Positions 22,598 through 30,371 of a stretch of DNA of 38,675 nucleotides are shown here, piece by piece. A model generated the notes under the pieces. It did no database searches. It saw only the letters and a list, made by a program, of their open reading frames with translations, and was not told the DNA's origin. The stretch's first letter is position 1, and each line of letters starts with the position of its first letter. Both the position numbers and the translations under genes were made by a program. The DNA is from Shinella yambaruensis. GTDB taxonomy: Bacteria > Pseudomonadota > Alphaproteobacteria > Rhizobiales > Rhizobiaceae. The stretch covers positions 1-38,675 of the forward strand of contig NZ_JALJCK010000026.1 in the NCBI RefSeq assembly GCF_022899355.1. Direction: 5' to 3'.

Positions 22598-23849
22598 TCG
22601 TCTTCTCTCCATCGTCGAGTGGCGGGCCGCCATTGTCGCCTATGCCGCGTTCCGGTTGCTGCCCGAGCACAACCGTCGCCCCCTGCACCAGCAGTTCGTC
22701 CGCGTTCGGATTGGGATGTTTCGGCCTGTTCTCCAGCGCCCGGCCTTCGTTCGGCGTGATCTGGCCCGTCTGGATGGCCCGCGCGATGCCTTCGATCCGG
22801 CTCTTGAAATCGCCGCGCATCAGGCCATCGAGATTGTGCTCGACATAGCGCCCGCTCTCGAAACGCCCCCAGAGCTTGAGGTTGAGCTCATCCTCAAAGG
22901 CCTTCGCCCATTGCCCGATCAGGTGCTTGACGAGGTGAAGGTCCTGTTGCTCCACGTTGGCGAAAGTGCCCTTGGAAAGGTCTTGCAGGAAGACCGGCGG
23001 CATCTGCCAGGCGCGCGCGATCTCCTGGATCTGGAAGAGCCGCGCATCGGTCATCTGGCCTTTTTGCGGGTCGAACCCGACCGGTGACAGCGTGTGCCCG
23101 GCCGGGATCGGCATGATCGGCAGCTTGTTAACCTTTGCGAACTGGATCGCCCGGTCAACATCCTTGGCGGCACGCTGGAGAGCGGCAGCCCCTTCCGGAA
23201 GCGTGCCGGACAGCGCGAGGGGAGGAACGCCGCCGCCGGCAAAGAAATTCGCCCCGTAATCGTTCATGGCAAGGGCAAGCTGGATGGCCTTCGCCGCCAG
23301 CGAGACGGGACCGTAATGCGACAGCTGGTCCGGCTTCAGCATGAACGGCACGTCGATCACGTCAGCCGCCGGGTATTCCCGCCCGCCATGCCGATACACG
23401 ATGCTGAAACCGGATCGCTTGACCGTCGTCTTGCGCGGATCCAGAAGCCACAAAGCTTCGATTTCCTGACCGTTGCGCTCGATCCACGCGAGGCCGCGCC
23501 CGCCGGTAAAGACCTGCTGCCAGAAATATTGCCGGAACTTGAAGGACCCCATCAGGTCGTTCGGCGCATCGTGCAAGGTCGTCGCCGTCTTGCCGGTCAG
23601 TTTCTCTGGACCGTCCTTCGTGCTGCGGAACGCGTGCAAGGGCACCGAAGCCAGCGTGCGCGACAGGAACGCAACGGCCGACAGAACGGCGGGAACCGTC
23701 AGCGCACTGTCGATGGTGACGGGCGGCAGGTCTGCCGAGGACAACCCGAAATGCGCAATGAATTCATTCGTCAGCGACACGGGAACAGCCGGGTTTTCGA
23801 TGCTCCCCGAGCGCTGTTCGCGACCGAATTTCAAGCCGAAGAGGTTCAT
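22581..23849 (-). CDS. HK97 family portal protein
   Basis: A 422-residue portal with LTVPAVLSAVAFLSRTLASV, PNDLMGSFKFRQYFWQQVFT and QIQEIARAWQMPPVFLQDLS plus FANVEQQ, hallmarks of HK97-type portals. Twelve copies form the DNA channel at one capsid vertex. Its start overlaps the terminase stop. The proline-rich C-terminus is likely flexible. Confidence 0.92.
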   Translation of the reverse strand: MNLFGLKFGREQRSGSIENPAVPVSLTNEFIAHFGLSSADLPPVTIDSALTVPAVLSAVAFLSRTLASVPLHAFRSTKDGPEKLTGKTATTLHDAPNDLMGSFKFRQYFWQQVFTGGRGLAWIERNGQEIEALWLLDPRKTTVKRSGFSIVYRHGGREYPAADVIDVPFMLKPDQLSHYGPVSLAAKAIQLALAMNDYGANFFAGGGVPPLALSGTLPEGAAALQRAAKDVDRAIQFAKVNKLPIMPIPAGHTLSPVGFDPQKGQMTDARLFQIQEIARAWQMPPVFLQDLSKGTFANVEQQDLHLVKHLIGQWAKAFEDELNLKLWGRFESGRYVEHNLDGLMRGDFKSRIEGIARAIQTGQITPNEGRALENRPKHPNPNADELLVQGATVVLGQQPERGIGDNGGPPLDDGEKTNDAAA

Positions 23850-25666
23850 CAGTTCACCAAGCTAAAGTTCGGATCGTCCCAGGGGGAGGCGGGCGCAGCG
23901 GCCGGCGTCCGGCAAAGCGCGATGCCGACCGACATCGCCTTGGAGACCATGCCGTCGATGCGCCCGAAGGCGTTTTCCTTGTCGAACATGCGATGGCCGG
24001 TGCGGTTCTCGGCATAGACGACGCTGGCGGCGCAGAAATCGAGCATCGGATTCGGGTCGATCTGCATGCGCTGCTCGTAGAGCGCATTTTCCAGCATGTT
24101 GATGGAGTGCGGCATCCAGAGGTAGATTTCCTGCTCGCCCTCCGGCGCCCCTTTGTCGCGGTCGATCACGCGCTTCTGGAAACCCTGCGGGTGAACGGTC
24201 AGCGGCAGCACGGCACCGATATCGGTCAGGTGCTCGGCGAGCCGTTCAAGGCCGTACTGGTCGGCCGCGATTTCGAGCGGCGCGAACCGTGCGCAAATCT
24301 TCATGAGCGCATCCGCCAGCCAGGCGTATTTCAGGCGCTGGCCGGGCACCGCTTCGATATGCCCCTGCCGCTCCCAGACGAGATAGGGCGCCTGGTCCGT
24401 CCCCGCGCGATCGGCGAGCGTGTCGGCGGGCGTCCAGAACCACGTTTTCGATGCCAGTTTTTCAGCATCCTTGGTGTCGTCGAGCACCCATGTCAGCGTC
24501 AGCGCCGTGAAATCCCGCGTCCGCGACAGGTCGAGGCCGCCATAGCAGGGATAGCCGCCCTCGATCATCGCTTCCAGATCGACGGGCTTTTGGCAGGCGG
24601 CCCAGGCTTCGCGCCGGATGGCGGCGTTGACGGATTGCGTCCACTCGCAGAAGTGCAGCCGGGCGATGCCGTTTCGTTTGCCGGGCATCATGCGCGCCTG
24701 GTCGACGACGCCTTGCAGATATTCGGTCGTCACCGTCACGCCGAGCAGGGGGTTTGCCTTCACCCAGCAGGAGGGGTCGTTTTCCCAGTCGTCGCCCTCG
24801 TCGAGCGAGCAGACGAAAGAAAAAGTCGTGTCATCCTGGGTGATGCCGTCCGCGACGTTCACCGCATGCTGATGCTCCTCCCAGCAGATCGAGGTGCGAT
24901 CCGAACCCGAATTCGTCGCCATGACGAGAAGCGGCTGTTCGCGGAACTTGAAGCCGCGTTCGAGCATGTCGATCGTGTCGCGGTTCGGATGCTCGTGCAC
25001 CTCGTCGCAAAGAGCGCAGGACGGACGCGGACCCGATTGCGCCTTGTCGGAGGAGATCGGCTTGAAGAATCGCCGGTCTCCGCCCTTGCTGCGGTAGGTG
25101 AGCTGCCAGACGGGGTTTTCGCCCGAAGGCGAGATCCGCTTCGCCAGCTCCGGCGATTGCTCCCGCATCGCAACGGCATCGCGGAACAGCACCTGCGCCT
25201 GGTCCTTTTTCGCCGCCGCCGCATAGACCTCGGCGCGCGGTTCGCCGTCCGCAACAAGCATCACCAGGCCGACGCCGGCCAGGAACGGCGACTTGCCGTT
25301 GCCCTTGCCCTCTTCGTCATAGACGCGGCGGAACCGGCGAAGGCCGGTATCCTTCCACTTCCAGCCGAAGATGGAGCCGACGCGAAAGGCCTGGCTCGGA
25401 TGCAGCATGAACGGCCGGCCTTCGAACTGCCCGCCGTTCAACCGCAATTTCGTCTGGAACCAGCGAATGCGGCGCTTGGCCTCGTCGAGGTCCCAGAGGA
25501 GGCCGCGCGCCGGGCCGTCCCTGAGGTCGAGGAGGTGGCGCCGGCAGGTGTTGCGGATATGCGGGCCCGCGACGATCGCGCCGCGCAGGACATCCGCCGC
25601 CCATGCCGTCACCGGATCGTCCTCATAGGACACGTCCGGAATTTCGAGATCAGTCGAAACCGTCAT
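23849..25666 (-). CDS. terL: Terminase large subunit
   Basis: A 605-residue packaging motor. EEGKGNGKS (118-126) is a Walker A variant, ALCDEVHEHPN (218-228) the Walker B with catalytic glutamate, and YGGLDLSRTRDFTALTL the first nuclease aspartate; later acidic sites follow in AADQYGLERL. It is the Terminase_1 type that pairs with P27-like small subunits and usually makes cohesive ends. ATG 25666 was chosen over a TTG at 25687; neither has a strong ribosome site, consistent with coupling to terS. Confidence 0.93.
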   Translation of the reverse strand: MTVSTDLEIPDVSYEDDPVTAWAADVLRGAIVAGPHIRNTCRRHLLDLRDGPARGLLWDLDEAKRRIRWFQTKLRLNGGQFEGRPFMLHPSQAFRVGSIFGWKWKDTGLRRFRRVYDEEGKGNGKSPFLAGVGLVMLVADGEPRAEVYAAAAKKDQAQVLFRDAVAMREQSPELAKRISPSGENPVWQLTYRSKGGDRRFFKPISSDKAQSGPRPSCALCDEVHEHPNRDTIDMLERGFKFREQPLLVMATNSGSDRTSICWEEHQHAVNVADGITQDDTTFSFVCSLDEGDDWENDPSCWVKANPLLGVTVTTEYLQGVVDQARMMPGKRNGIARLHFCEWTQSVNAAIRREAWAACQKPVDLEAMIEGGYPCYGGLDLSRTRDFTALTLTWVLDDTKDAEKLASKTWFWTPADTLADRAGTDQAPYLVWERQGHIEAVPGQRLKYAWLADALMKICARFAPLEIAADQYGLERLAEHLTDIGAVLPLTVHPQGFQKRVIDRDKGAPEGEQEIYLWMPHSINMLENALYEQRMQIDPNPMLDFCAASVVYAENRTGHRMFDKENAFGRIDGMVSKAMSVGIALCRTPAAAPASPWDDPNFSLVN

Positions 25667-26114
25667 CGCCGCCGAAATCAAATCCAAGCTGCCCGGCCGC
25701 GTTCAAACCGCGCTCGGCCGCAGGTGTCATCCCGAAGTCACTGGCCAGCGCCCGTATCTGGCGCCAGGTCTCGTTGAGCTGCCCGACTTCCGGCCGGCTC
25801 TTGAGCTGGTGGCCGTTGCGCGTCTGGCTTTCGTAGGTCTCGCCGTTGTCCATCACGTCGATGTAAAGGCGCTCGTGCCGGTCGATGGTCTTGCAGAGCA
25901 ACACGAACATGAACACGTTGCCCTCGTTCAGCCGCCCCTTGCGCGGATCGCAGAGCGGCGGGGCGAGGCGATCCCAGATCGCCTGCACCGTGAACGACAG
26001 CCCTTCCGGCTTCAGCTCCTCGGCCCGCGCCCGCGCCCGCGCCTCGAAATTCGAACCCTGCCCCTCATCCTTGAGCGGCACCACGTTCTCACTGTTCGGC
26101 CTCCGCCCCTTCAT
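25650..26114 (-). CDS. terS: Terminase small subunit (P27 family)
   Basis: A 154-residue protein with LSFTVQAIWDRLAPPLCDPR, NVFMFVLLCKTIDRHERLYI and the C-terminal QIRALASDFGMTPAAERGL, the P27-type signature. It recognises the packaging site, which should be the repeat-rich stretch just upstream. The gene overlaps terL by 17 bases. Confidence 0.85.
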   Translation of the reverse strand: MKGRRPNSENVVPLKDEGQGSNFEARARARAEELKPEGLSFTVQAIWDRLAPPLCDPRKGRLNEGNVFMFVLLCKTIDRHERLYIDVMDNGETYESQTRNGHQLKSRPEVGQLNETWRQIRALASDFGMTPAAERGLNAAGQLGFDFGGDDGFD

Positions 26115-26139
26115 GGTCTAACCCCTTGAACAGAGTGGC

Positions 26140-26360
26140 TTTTTGCCTCCAATTCCCACTCCCCACACAAGAATGAGTGGCGCCGGTGTGCGGTTGCGTC
26201 GGGGCAAATTTTTGACCCTCCCCCTCGGCCCATGGACCGATTTTTTTGGGTCGGGTTTTTCCACACTCGGAAATTTTTGGGTCGGGGTTTCCCACACTCG
26301 CGAATGTTTCACGGAATGTTTCACGGGAACGGGCGGGATAGTGCTTGACCTGTTATGAAC
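26140..26360. repeat. Repeat-rich, candidate cos region between HNH and terS
   Basis: A non-coding stretch with two 27-bp direct repeats at 26243-26269 and 26274-26300, both built as TTTTTGGGTCGGG, then TTT and CCACACTCG, 25 of 27 positions equal with a period of 31. Next comes a perfect tandem 12-mer, AATGTTTCACGG, at 26303-26314 and 26315-26326. HNH-cos-terS-terL is the order in HK97-like cos phages, and HNH proteins assist cos cutting. I infer terminase-binding repeats and the cut site here; the cut itself cannot be placed. Confidence 0.55.
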
Positions 26361-26363
26361 CGC

Positions 26364-26687
26364 TCAACGGTTCGCGGGGTGTCCGGGGTCGATGGGCCAG
26401 CCATCGGCGCCTATCGCGGTCGAGAAGCCCCGATGCTCCTCGGCCTGCTTGGTGGCGTCGTGATGGGTCTTGCAGAGGGACTGGAACGGTCCGCCCCAGA
26501 ACTTTTCGGGGTCTCCGTTATGCCGCTCGATATGGTCGCAGACGGTGGCGCGGGTGACGCGGCCTTGCAGCCTGCACATCCGGCATAGCGGCTCGATCGA
26601 CAGTTGATGCTTACGGAGTTTCCGCCAGCGCGCCAGCGAATACCAGCCGCGCCACTCGCGCGCCTCGTCGGAACGTTGATCGCCCAT
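26364..26687 (-). CDS. HNH endonuclease (packaging-associated)
   Basis: A 107-residue HNH protein. Residues 35-38 form CRMC, 51-57 DHIERHN with the catalytic His52, and 72-76 CKTHH, completing the zinc-binding and HNH site. Such small HNH proteins next to terminase are needed for cos cleavage in HK97-like phages. Start 26687 was chosen because the upstream part of the frame runs through a hairpin. The ribosome site AAGGG is close to the ATG. Confidence 0.85.
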   Translation of the reverse strand: MGDQRSDEAREWRGWYSLARWRKLRKHQLSIEPLCRMCRLQGRVTRATVCDHIERHNGDPEKFWGGPFQSLCKTHHDATKQAEEHRGFSTAIGADGWPIDPGHPANR

Positions 26688-26703
26688 ACCCTTAGAACAG
26701 GAA

Positions 26704-26723
26704 AGGCGGCCATCCGGCCGCCT
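26704..26723 (-). terminator. Hairpin ahead of the late genes (candidate antitermination target)
   Basis: AGGCGGCC (26704-26711) and GGCCGCCT (26716-26723) form a perfect 8-bp GC stem with a 4-base loop. On the minus strand it is followed by TTTCCTGTT, an imperfect T-tract. It lies between the NusG-like gene and the HNH/terminase genes, where an antiterminator would act. The region 26688-26863 holds no other gene; GTTCC/GGAAC (26766-26781) is a further small hairpin. Confidence 0.6.
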
Positions 26724-26863
26724 GTTGTCGTCTTCGCATAGCTGTCGCACTGGCCCTGAATCGATGTTCCGAAGGTGGAACGGTCAGAGCGAGGCCGGGG
26801 GAGAACATCAATCCCAAGGGAGCATCAGACGCCCCGGTCATCTCGCAGGCTCAAGGGCTAACC

Positions 26864-27541
26864 TCAAAGGTGGATTAAGTCAACATCGAGCGGAACCTCC
26901 TTCATCGCTCCGAAGATCGGGATCTCGACAACCACCTGCCGCCGCTTGGACAGCAGCCGCCGAACCGTCACGGCGAATTCGGCAAACGGCCCGGAGCGTA
27001 TCGTGACGCGCTTCCCCACCAGATCAGGCAGCGGCGGCAGGTTTTCACTATCCTCTTGTTTACGCTCGCGTTCCAGCGCCGCCAGCATAAGCCGCTCCAT
27101 CAGCGCCGGGGGCATCAGATAGGGCTGGCCACCGTCACACATCAGGCCGCGCAAGCGGGCTGCCGACAGCAAACCAGCATAGGAATATCGATCCGGGATC
27201 ACACGGACGAAGATGTATCCGCGAAAGACGGGCCGGAAAATATCCACAGCCTGAAGGCGGCGGCGAGGCCGGGCACGAAGGCGTTCACGCGGGCACCAGC
27301 ATTCAATGCCGGCCGCCGTGAGAGAATCACTCGCCTCAACTTCACGCCCGACACGGCATGTCGCGACCACCCAGCGCGCCAGCGTCTCAAAGCCCGGTCG
27401 ATCCCGCTTCGCCCAGGCAACGAGCGCCGCATGCCGATCACGGGCCGCAGCGGCCGAGGATTGCCGGCCGTCAAGCCTATCCCGCTCGCCCGCAGAGAGT
27501 TCATTCTCCGCGATCACGCGATAATCAGTTTTCTTCCGCAC
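26864..27541 (-). CDS. NusG/RfaH-like transcription antiterminator
   Basis: A 225-residue NusG paralogue. After an extra N-terminal arm (1-55), the NGN domain runs from WVVATCRVGREVEASDSL (about 57-74) through ECWCPRERL and FRPVFRGYIFVRVIP (102-116). The KOW domain is at about 174-201 (VGKRVTIRSGPFAEFAVTVR). Such proteins bind RNA polymerase and suppress pausing and termination. It is placed just before the hairpin and the late operon, so a Q-like role in switching on late genes is likely (inference). The start overlaps the upstream gene by 17 bases. Confidence 0.8.
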   Translation of the reverse strand: MRKKTDYRVIAENELSAGERDRLDGRQSSAAAARDRHAALVAWAKRDRPGFETLARWVVATCRVGREVEASDSLTAAGIECWCPRERLRARPRRRLQAVDIFRPVFRGYIFVRVIPDRYSYAGLLSAARLRGLMCDGGQPYLMPPALMERLMLAALERERKQEDSENLPPLPDLVGKRVTIRSGPFAEFAVTVRRLLSKRRQVVVEIPIFGAMKEVPLDVDLIHL

Positions 27542-28361
27542 CAGTGTCCCCGTTCATCAGCTCGAATGCGCGCTCGGAAAAGGCAGCATGCGCCGCCTCA
27601 ACCCTGTCGTCGTCGGCACAGCCATCCGGCAAGGCCGGCAGCCAGATATACCCTTGCGGCGGGGCGACCCTCAGCCAGGGCCAGCAGCGCCTTGCGTGCA
27701 TCCGCTCCCAGGCCTGCGCGAGCGCGCCGCCCCATTCCGCCCCGCGCCACCCGTCCGTGGCGGGCAACAGCCCCGCGTCGAGGTGCTGCAAGCACGCCGC
27801 GTTGATCATCGTCGTGGCGCGCGGCCAGCCAAAATCGACACGCTTGCGGCACAAAAGCTCCTCCTCGGTCTCGCGCCCGCTCCTGACCCACTCCAGCTCA
27901 AACGCCGTGACGTGGATGTGCTCGACGGGAGGCTCCAGCAGCAGCCAGAACAGGGATGCCATCCAGAGCTTTCCGCCATAGGGCGCCGGCTCCAGCACGG
28001 CGGCCGCACGGCGCGCCGAGGCCGGAACCGTCCGCCACAGCCGCCGCTTGAGGTAGACGCGCGGCGCCGGCGGGCGAGGCGTCATGCGCAGATAGGCAGG
28101 CGTCAGGGCGATGCAGTCGGCACGGTCGGCGTCGGCCAGCTCGTCGAACCATATGTTCCGCGCCGCAAGATCGTCGCGGTCGGTCCATCGCGGCCAGGAG
28201 GATATCCAGCGCAGAAAGCTGGCCCGAATCCGCTTGCGGTCCACCCCGGCATGCGCGCGCGTGGTTGGAGAGTTATTTGGAGAGTTCTCTGGAGAGATTC
28301 TATGCTGCGGTAAGCCGTACCGCACCTTAGCGCCCCCATTTACCGCACCTTCATCCGTCAT
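27525..28361 (-). CDS. Putative replication protein, second half of an O-like pair
   Basis: A 278-residue protein with no family I can name with certainty. The first 33 residues are encoded by the iteron and AT-rich repeat block and therefore contain a repeated NSP (SPENSPNNSP). The middle contains WISSWPRWTDRDDLAARNIW and YLRMTPRPPAPRVYLKRRLW, and the C-terminal part is helical. It overlaps the winged-helix gene upstream by 11 bases. By analogy with lambda O, where the origin lies between DNA-binding and helicase-contact domains, I infer it is the partner domain of the initiator. Confidence 0.55.
   Translation of the reverse strand: MTDEGAVNGGAKVRYGLPQHRISPENSPNNSPTTRAHAGVDRKRIRASFLRWISSWPRWTDRDDLAARNIWFDELADADRADCIALTPAYLRMTPRPPAPRVYLKRRLWRTVPASARRAAAVLEPAPYGGKLWMASLFWLLLEPPVEHIHVTAFELEWVRSGRETEEELLCRKRVDFGWPRATTMINAACLQHLDAGLLPATDGWRGAEWGGALAQAWERMHARRCWPWLRVAPPQGYIWLPALPDGCADDDRVEAAHAAFSERAFELMNGDTGAEEN
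28265..28299. repeat. Three AT-rich 12-bp repeats (candidate origin unwinding element)
   Basis: Three copies of a TTGGAGAGTT-type word with an exact 12-bp step at 28265, 28277 and 28289 (the last as CTGGAGAGATT). They adjoin the iterons at 28318-28373, together giving the usual layout of a phage or plasmid origin. Confidence 0.65.
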
Positions 28362-28373
28362 TTACCGCACCTT
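28318..28373. repeat. Three iterons of the candidate lytic origin
   Basis: The word TACCGCACCTT occurs perfectly at 28318-28328, 28341-28351 and 28363-28373, with steps of 23 and 22 bp, that is about two helix turns, so they face the same side of the helix. They straddle the junction of the winged-helix gene and its partner, as the lambda origin lies inside gene O. A GCGGTAAGCCGTACCGC inverted repeat (28307-28323) overlaps the first. Confidence 0.75.
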
Positions 28374-28716
28374 CCTGCCCCATTTCCCCCACCTCGGAAG
28401 CCTGGTCGGGGAACCGCGCCGAATAGGTGAACCGCCGCCAGCGCTTGCCCGGGAAGCGCCCTTCCTGCACGTCGATCCACCCGGCATCCTCTGCTACCTT
28501 GAGATGCGTCCGGACGGTCTTTTCCGAAAGGCTCGTGCGCCGGGCCAGCATGGCGATGGTCGGGAAAGCCTGCCGGCCGTCCGCATTCATGAAGCTGTGT
28601 ATTTCCTTCAGCACATGCTTTGCATTGCTGCCGAGCGCCGAATCGGCAAGCGCGTTGCGCCAGCGCAAGGCGAGCGAGGATCCTTTTTTCGATTTGCCGT
28701 TCACCAGAATTTCCAC
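28351..28716 (-). CDS. Winged-helix protein, O-like iteron-binding initiator candidate
   Basis: A 121-residue protein starting at GTG 28716. The winged helix (about 30-83) contains FPTIAMLARRTSLSEKTVRT and HLKVAEDAGWIDV, followed by a basic wing (RFPGKRWRRF). This domain is typical of the DNA-binding part of lambda O-like replication proteins. Three iterons overlap the end of this gene, so it likely binds them. The gene overlaps both neighbours, suggesting coordinated synthesis. Confidence 0.7.
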   Translation of the reverse strand: MEILVNGKSKKGSSLALRWRNALADSALGSNAKHVLKEIHSFMNADGRQAFPTIAMLARRTSLSEKTVRTHLKVAEDAGWIDVQEGRFPGKRWRRFTYSARFPDQASEVGEMGQEGAVNDG

Positions 28717-29027
28717 CTGCGAAGCCAGTACCTTGAGGCGAGCGGATAGCCCGCCTCCTGCCGCAGCACACAGCGAACCGTGGCCACCATGTTGCGATGC
28801 CAGAGCGGCACGTCCCCGCCCCGGCGCACGGCCATGAGCGCGGCCAGCTCGACGGACACGTAAGCCGAGCCGAGGCGGAAATCCGCCCGCTTGCAGATCG
28901 CGGAAATCGCCCGATGATCGCGAAGGATGACATCCAGCGGCGTGGACAGCAGCCAGCGCGCCCGCTCCTTATGCGTGCAAAGCCCGGCAAAGATTTCCGT
29001 GATCGGCAGAAGATCGCCCTTCCCCAT
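28701..29027 (-). CDS. Small early hypothetical protein
   Basis: A 108-residue protein starting at ATG 29027, with GGTGGG-like purines upstream. It is helical and fairly basic (MGKGDLLPITEIFAGLCTHK, later YVSVELAALMAVRRGG and WLRRWKFW). It overlaps the winged-helix gene by 16 bases and follows the gene ending at 29029. No family recognised. It probably belongs to the replication cluster by position. Confidence 0.55.
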   Translation of the reverse strand: MGKGDLLPITEIFAGLCTHKERARWLLSTPLDVILRDHRAISAICKRADFRLGSAYVSVELAALMAVRRGGDVPLWHRNMVATVRCVLRQEAGYPLASRYWLRRWKFW

Positions 29028-29028
29028 C

Positions 29029-29565
29029 CTAGCCCCTCATCCAGATATGATAGTCCCCGCGCAGCGAGACCCAGCGCGCCTGCGCCTCCGGCTCGTCATT
29101 GAGCTGCCGTTTCGAGGCGATGTTCAAAAGCACCTTCAGCCGCGCGTCGGCGGCGTCCTTGTCGCGCACCGGCCCGCCCTCGCCCCTCTCCTCGAGGAAG
29201 CGCTGGAACGGCCGCTCGGCGCAGAGCATCGCGGCATTGGCCGCGAAATCCCCGTCCCGCAACACCCTGTCGCCGGGCGCGAGCTGCCGGCGCAGTTCGC
29301 GGAATTCCTCGACGGCCCGCGCCCGCAACCGGATGAAGCAGAGAAGATCGTCGAGCGCGCCGGCGATCAGGTCGATTTCATCGGAAAGGGCATCGGCGGT
29401 GAAGGTGCCTATCGTCACCTCCTCCCCGCCGCCGCGTGTCGTCGTCAGGTGAACGCGCTCGCCATCCGAGGACATGCCCCACTGGCGGCCCTGCATGCGC
29501 TCGGCGATATCGGCAAGGCGCGCGAAAGCGGCCTTGTCGCGCTCCAGGGACGGGAGGGGGGTCAT
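29029..29565 (-). CDS. Hypothetical early protein
   Basis: A 178-residue helical protein starting at ATG 29565, which overlaps the upstream stop (29562) in ATGA. It has RLADIAERMQGRQWGMSSDG and LIAGALDDLLCFIRLRARAV. No domain recognised. The tight overlaps show it is a real member of the early leftward operon. Function unknown. Confidence 0.55.
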   Translation of the reverse strand: MTPLPSLERDKAAFARLADIAERMQGRQWGMSSDGERVHLTTTRGGGEEVTIGTFTADALSDEIDLIAGALDDLLCFIRLRARAVEEFRELRRQLAPGDRVLRDGDFAANAAMLCAERPFQRFLEERGEGGPVRDKDAADARLKVLLNIASKRQLNDEPEAQARWVSLRGDYHIWMRG

Positions 29566-30371
29566 GTCGTCACCCGATAGCGAGAGCGCTTCACCCCCAA
29601 AGAGGGGTCGCCGCGCCAATGACCGCGAACAATCTCTACTCGGCCGCAACGGACACGCAAATGCGCCCGGCAAAAATGCAGCGCCTTCTGTCCGGTTAGA
29701 TGCGCCTCGCAGCTATCGACGCCAGACAAGTCTTTAGGCGGAGTAATTCGCAGCGTTATTTCAGTCCAAGCGTGAAGGGGAAATTTCCCAATGTTCTTTC
29801 GCTCTTTGAGGAGCCTTTTTTCGAGCGCCCTATGGGGCATGTGCTGGCGTCGGCCAATAATTTTAGGAGTATTTATTAGAGAGAGAGCAACGTAAATTTG
29901 GAAGACATCAAAGCTGTCCGCGCCGTTGGTGCGCTCAATCGATAGAGAAGAGACAAGCGAGAGGCGCGGAACAAGCGCTCGCCCCTCGCTTACGATGATT
30001 TCATCATCGTATTTATCTAGATCGTATCCCTCATCTTTTCCGAAGGATTTTAGATACTCTGGAAGACCTTTTATTACACAGGTGTATCTGATGCCATCAG
30101 CGCCTTCCTCAAGCATAAACCCGTAGCGGCAGCCGTGCCAGCGGCACTCTATCCAAGTCCTTGGAGCCGGCAAAAACGTCTGCTCGAAGCCAACATCATA
30201 CACGCCCACCTCAATATCATGGGCCATCTCCGTTACCGCATTCCATACCTCGGAAAGCTCAAAGCAATGACAATCGGCCGCCTGAGAGAAAAGCCGTCGA
30301 TCTGCGCCAGTCAGTCCGCCCCGATCATCTAAAGCCTGTTTTATGAACGACATAAGTAGCGGAGTTGTCAT
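29562..30371 (-). CDS. Hypothetical early protein with C-terminal RGH-type motif
   Basis: A 269-residue protein overlapping the methyltransferase stop by 4 bases. The last part (KALHFCRAHLRVRCGRVEIV then RGHWRGDPSLG) is a motif I recall at the C-terminus of uncharacterised proteins in many alphaproteobacterial phages and plasmids. The central part has AHDIEVGVYDVGFEQTF and PRLSLVSSLSIE. The DNA looks less GC-rich than its neighbours, with ATAT-type codons, which suggests separate acquisition. Function unknown. Confidence 0.55.
   Translation of the reverse strand: MTTPLLMSFIKQALDDRGGLTGADRRLFSQAADCHCFELSEVWNAVTEMAHDIEVGVYDVGFEQTFLPAPRTWIECRWHGCRYGFMLEEGADGIRYTCVIKGLPEYLKSFGKDEGYDLDKYDDEIIVSEGRALVPRLSLVSSLSIERTNGADSFDVFQIYVALSLINTPKIIGRRQHMPHRALEKRLLKERKNIGKFPLHAWTEITLRITPPKDLSGVDSCEAHLTGQKALHFCRAHLRVRCGRVEIVRGHWRGDPSLGVKRSRYRVTT

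Noticed and set aside
23993..25777. Plus-strand open frame of 594 codons
   Set aside because: It is antisense to the terminase large subunit; the composition is typical of a reverse-complement shadow.
26255..26297. DnaA boxes in the 27-bp repeats
   Set aside because: TTTTCCACA and TTTCCCACA each differ from TTATNCACA, and the position between HNH and terS fits packaging better than replication.
26089..26324. Two overlapping 68-codon minus-strand frames upstream of terS
   Set aside because: They run through the direct repeats, so the repeated words rather than coding selection explain the open frame; better read as packaging site.
26303..26330. Chromosomal-type parS (TGTTTCACGTGAAACA)
   Set aside because: Only the left half (TGTTTCACG) matches, twice in tandem; the right half is not palindromic and there is no ParB of that type here.
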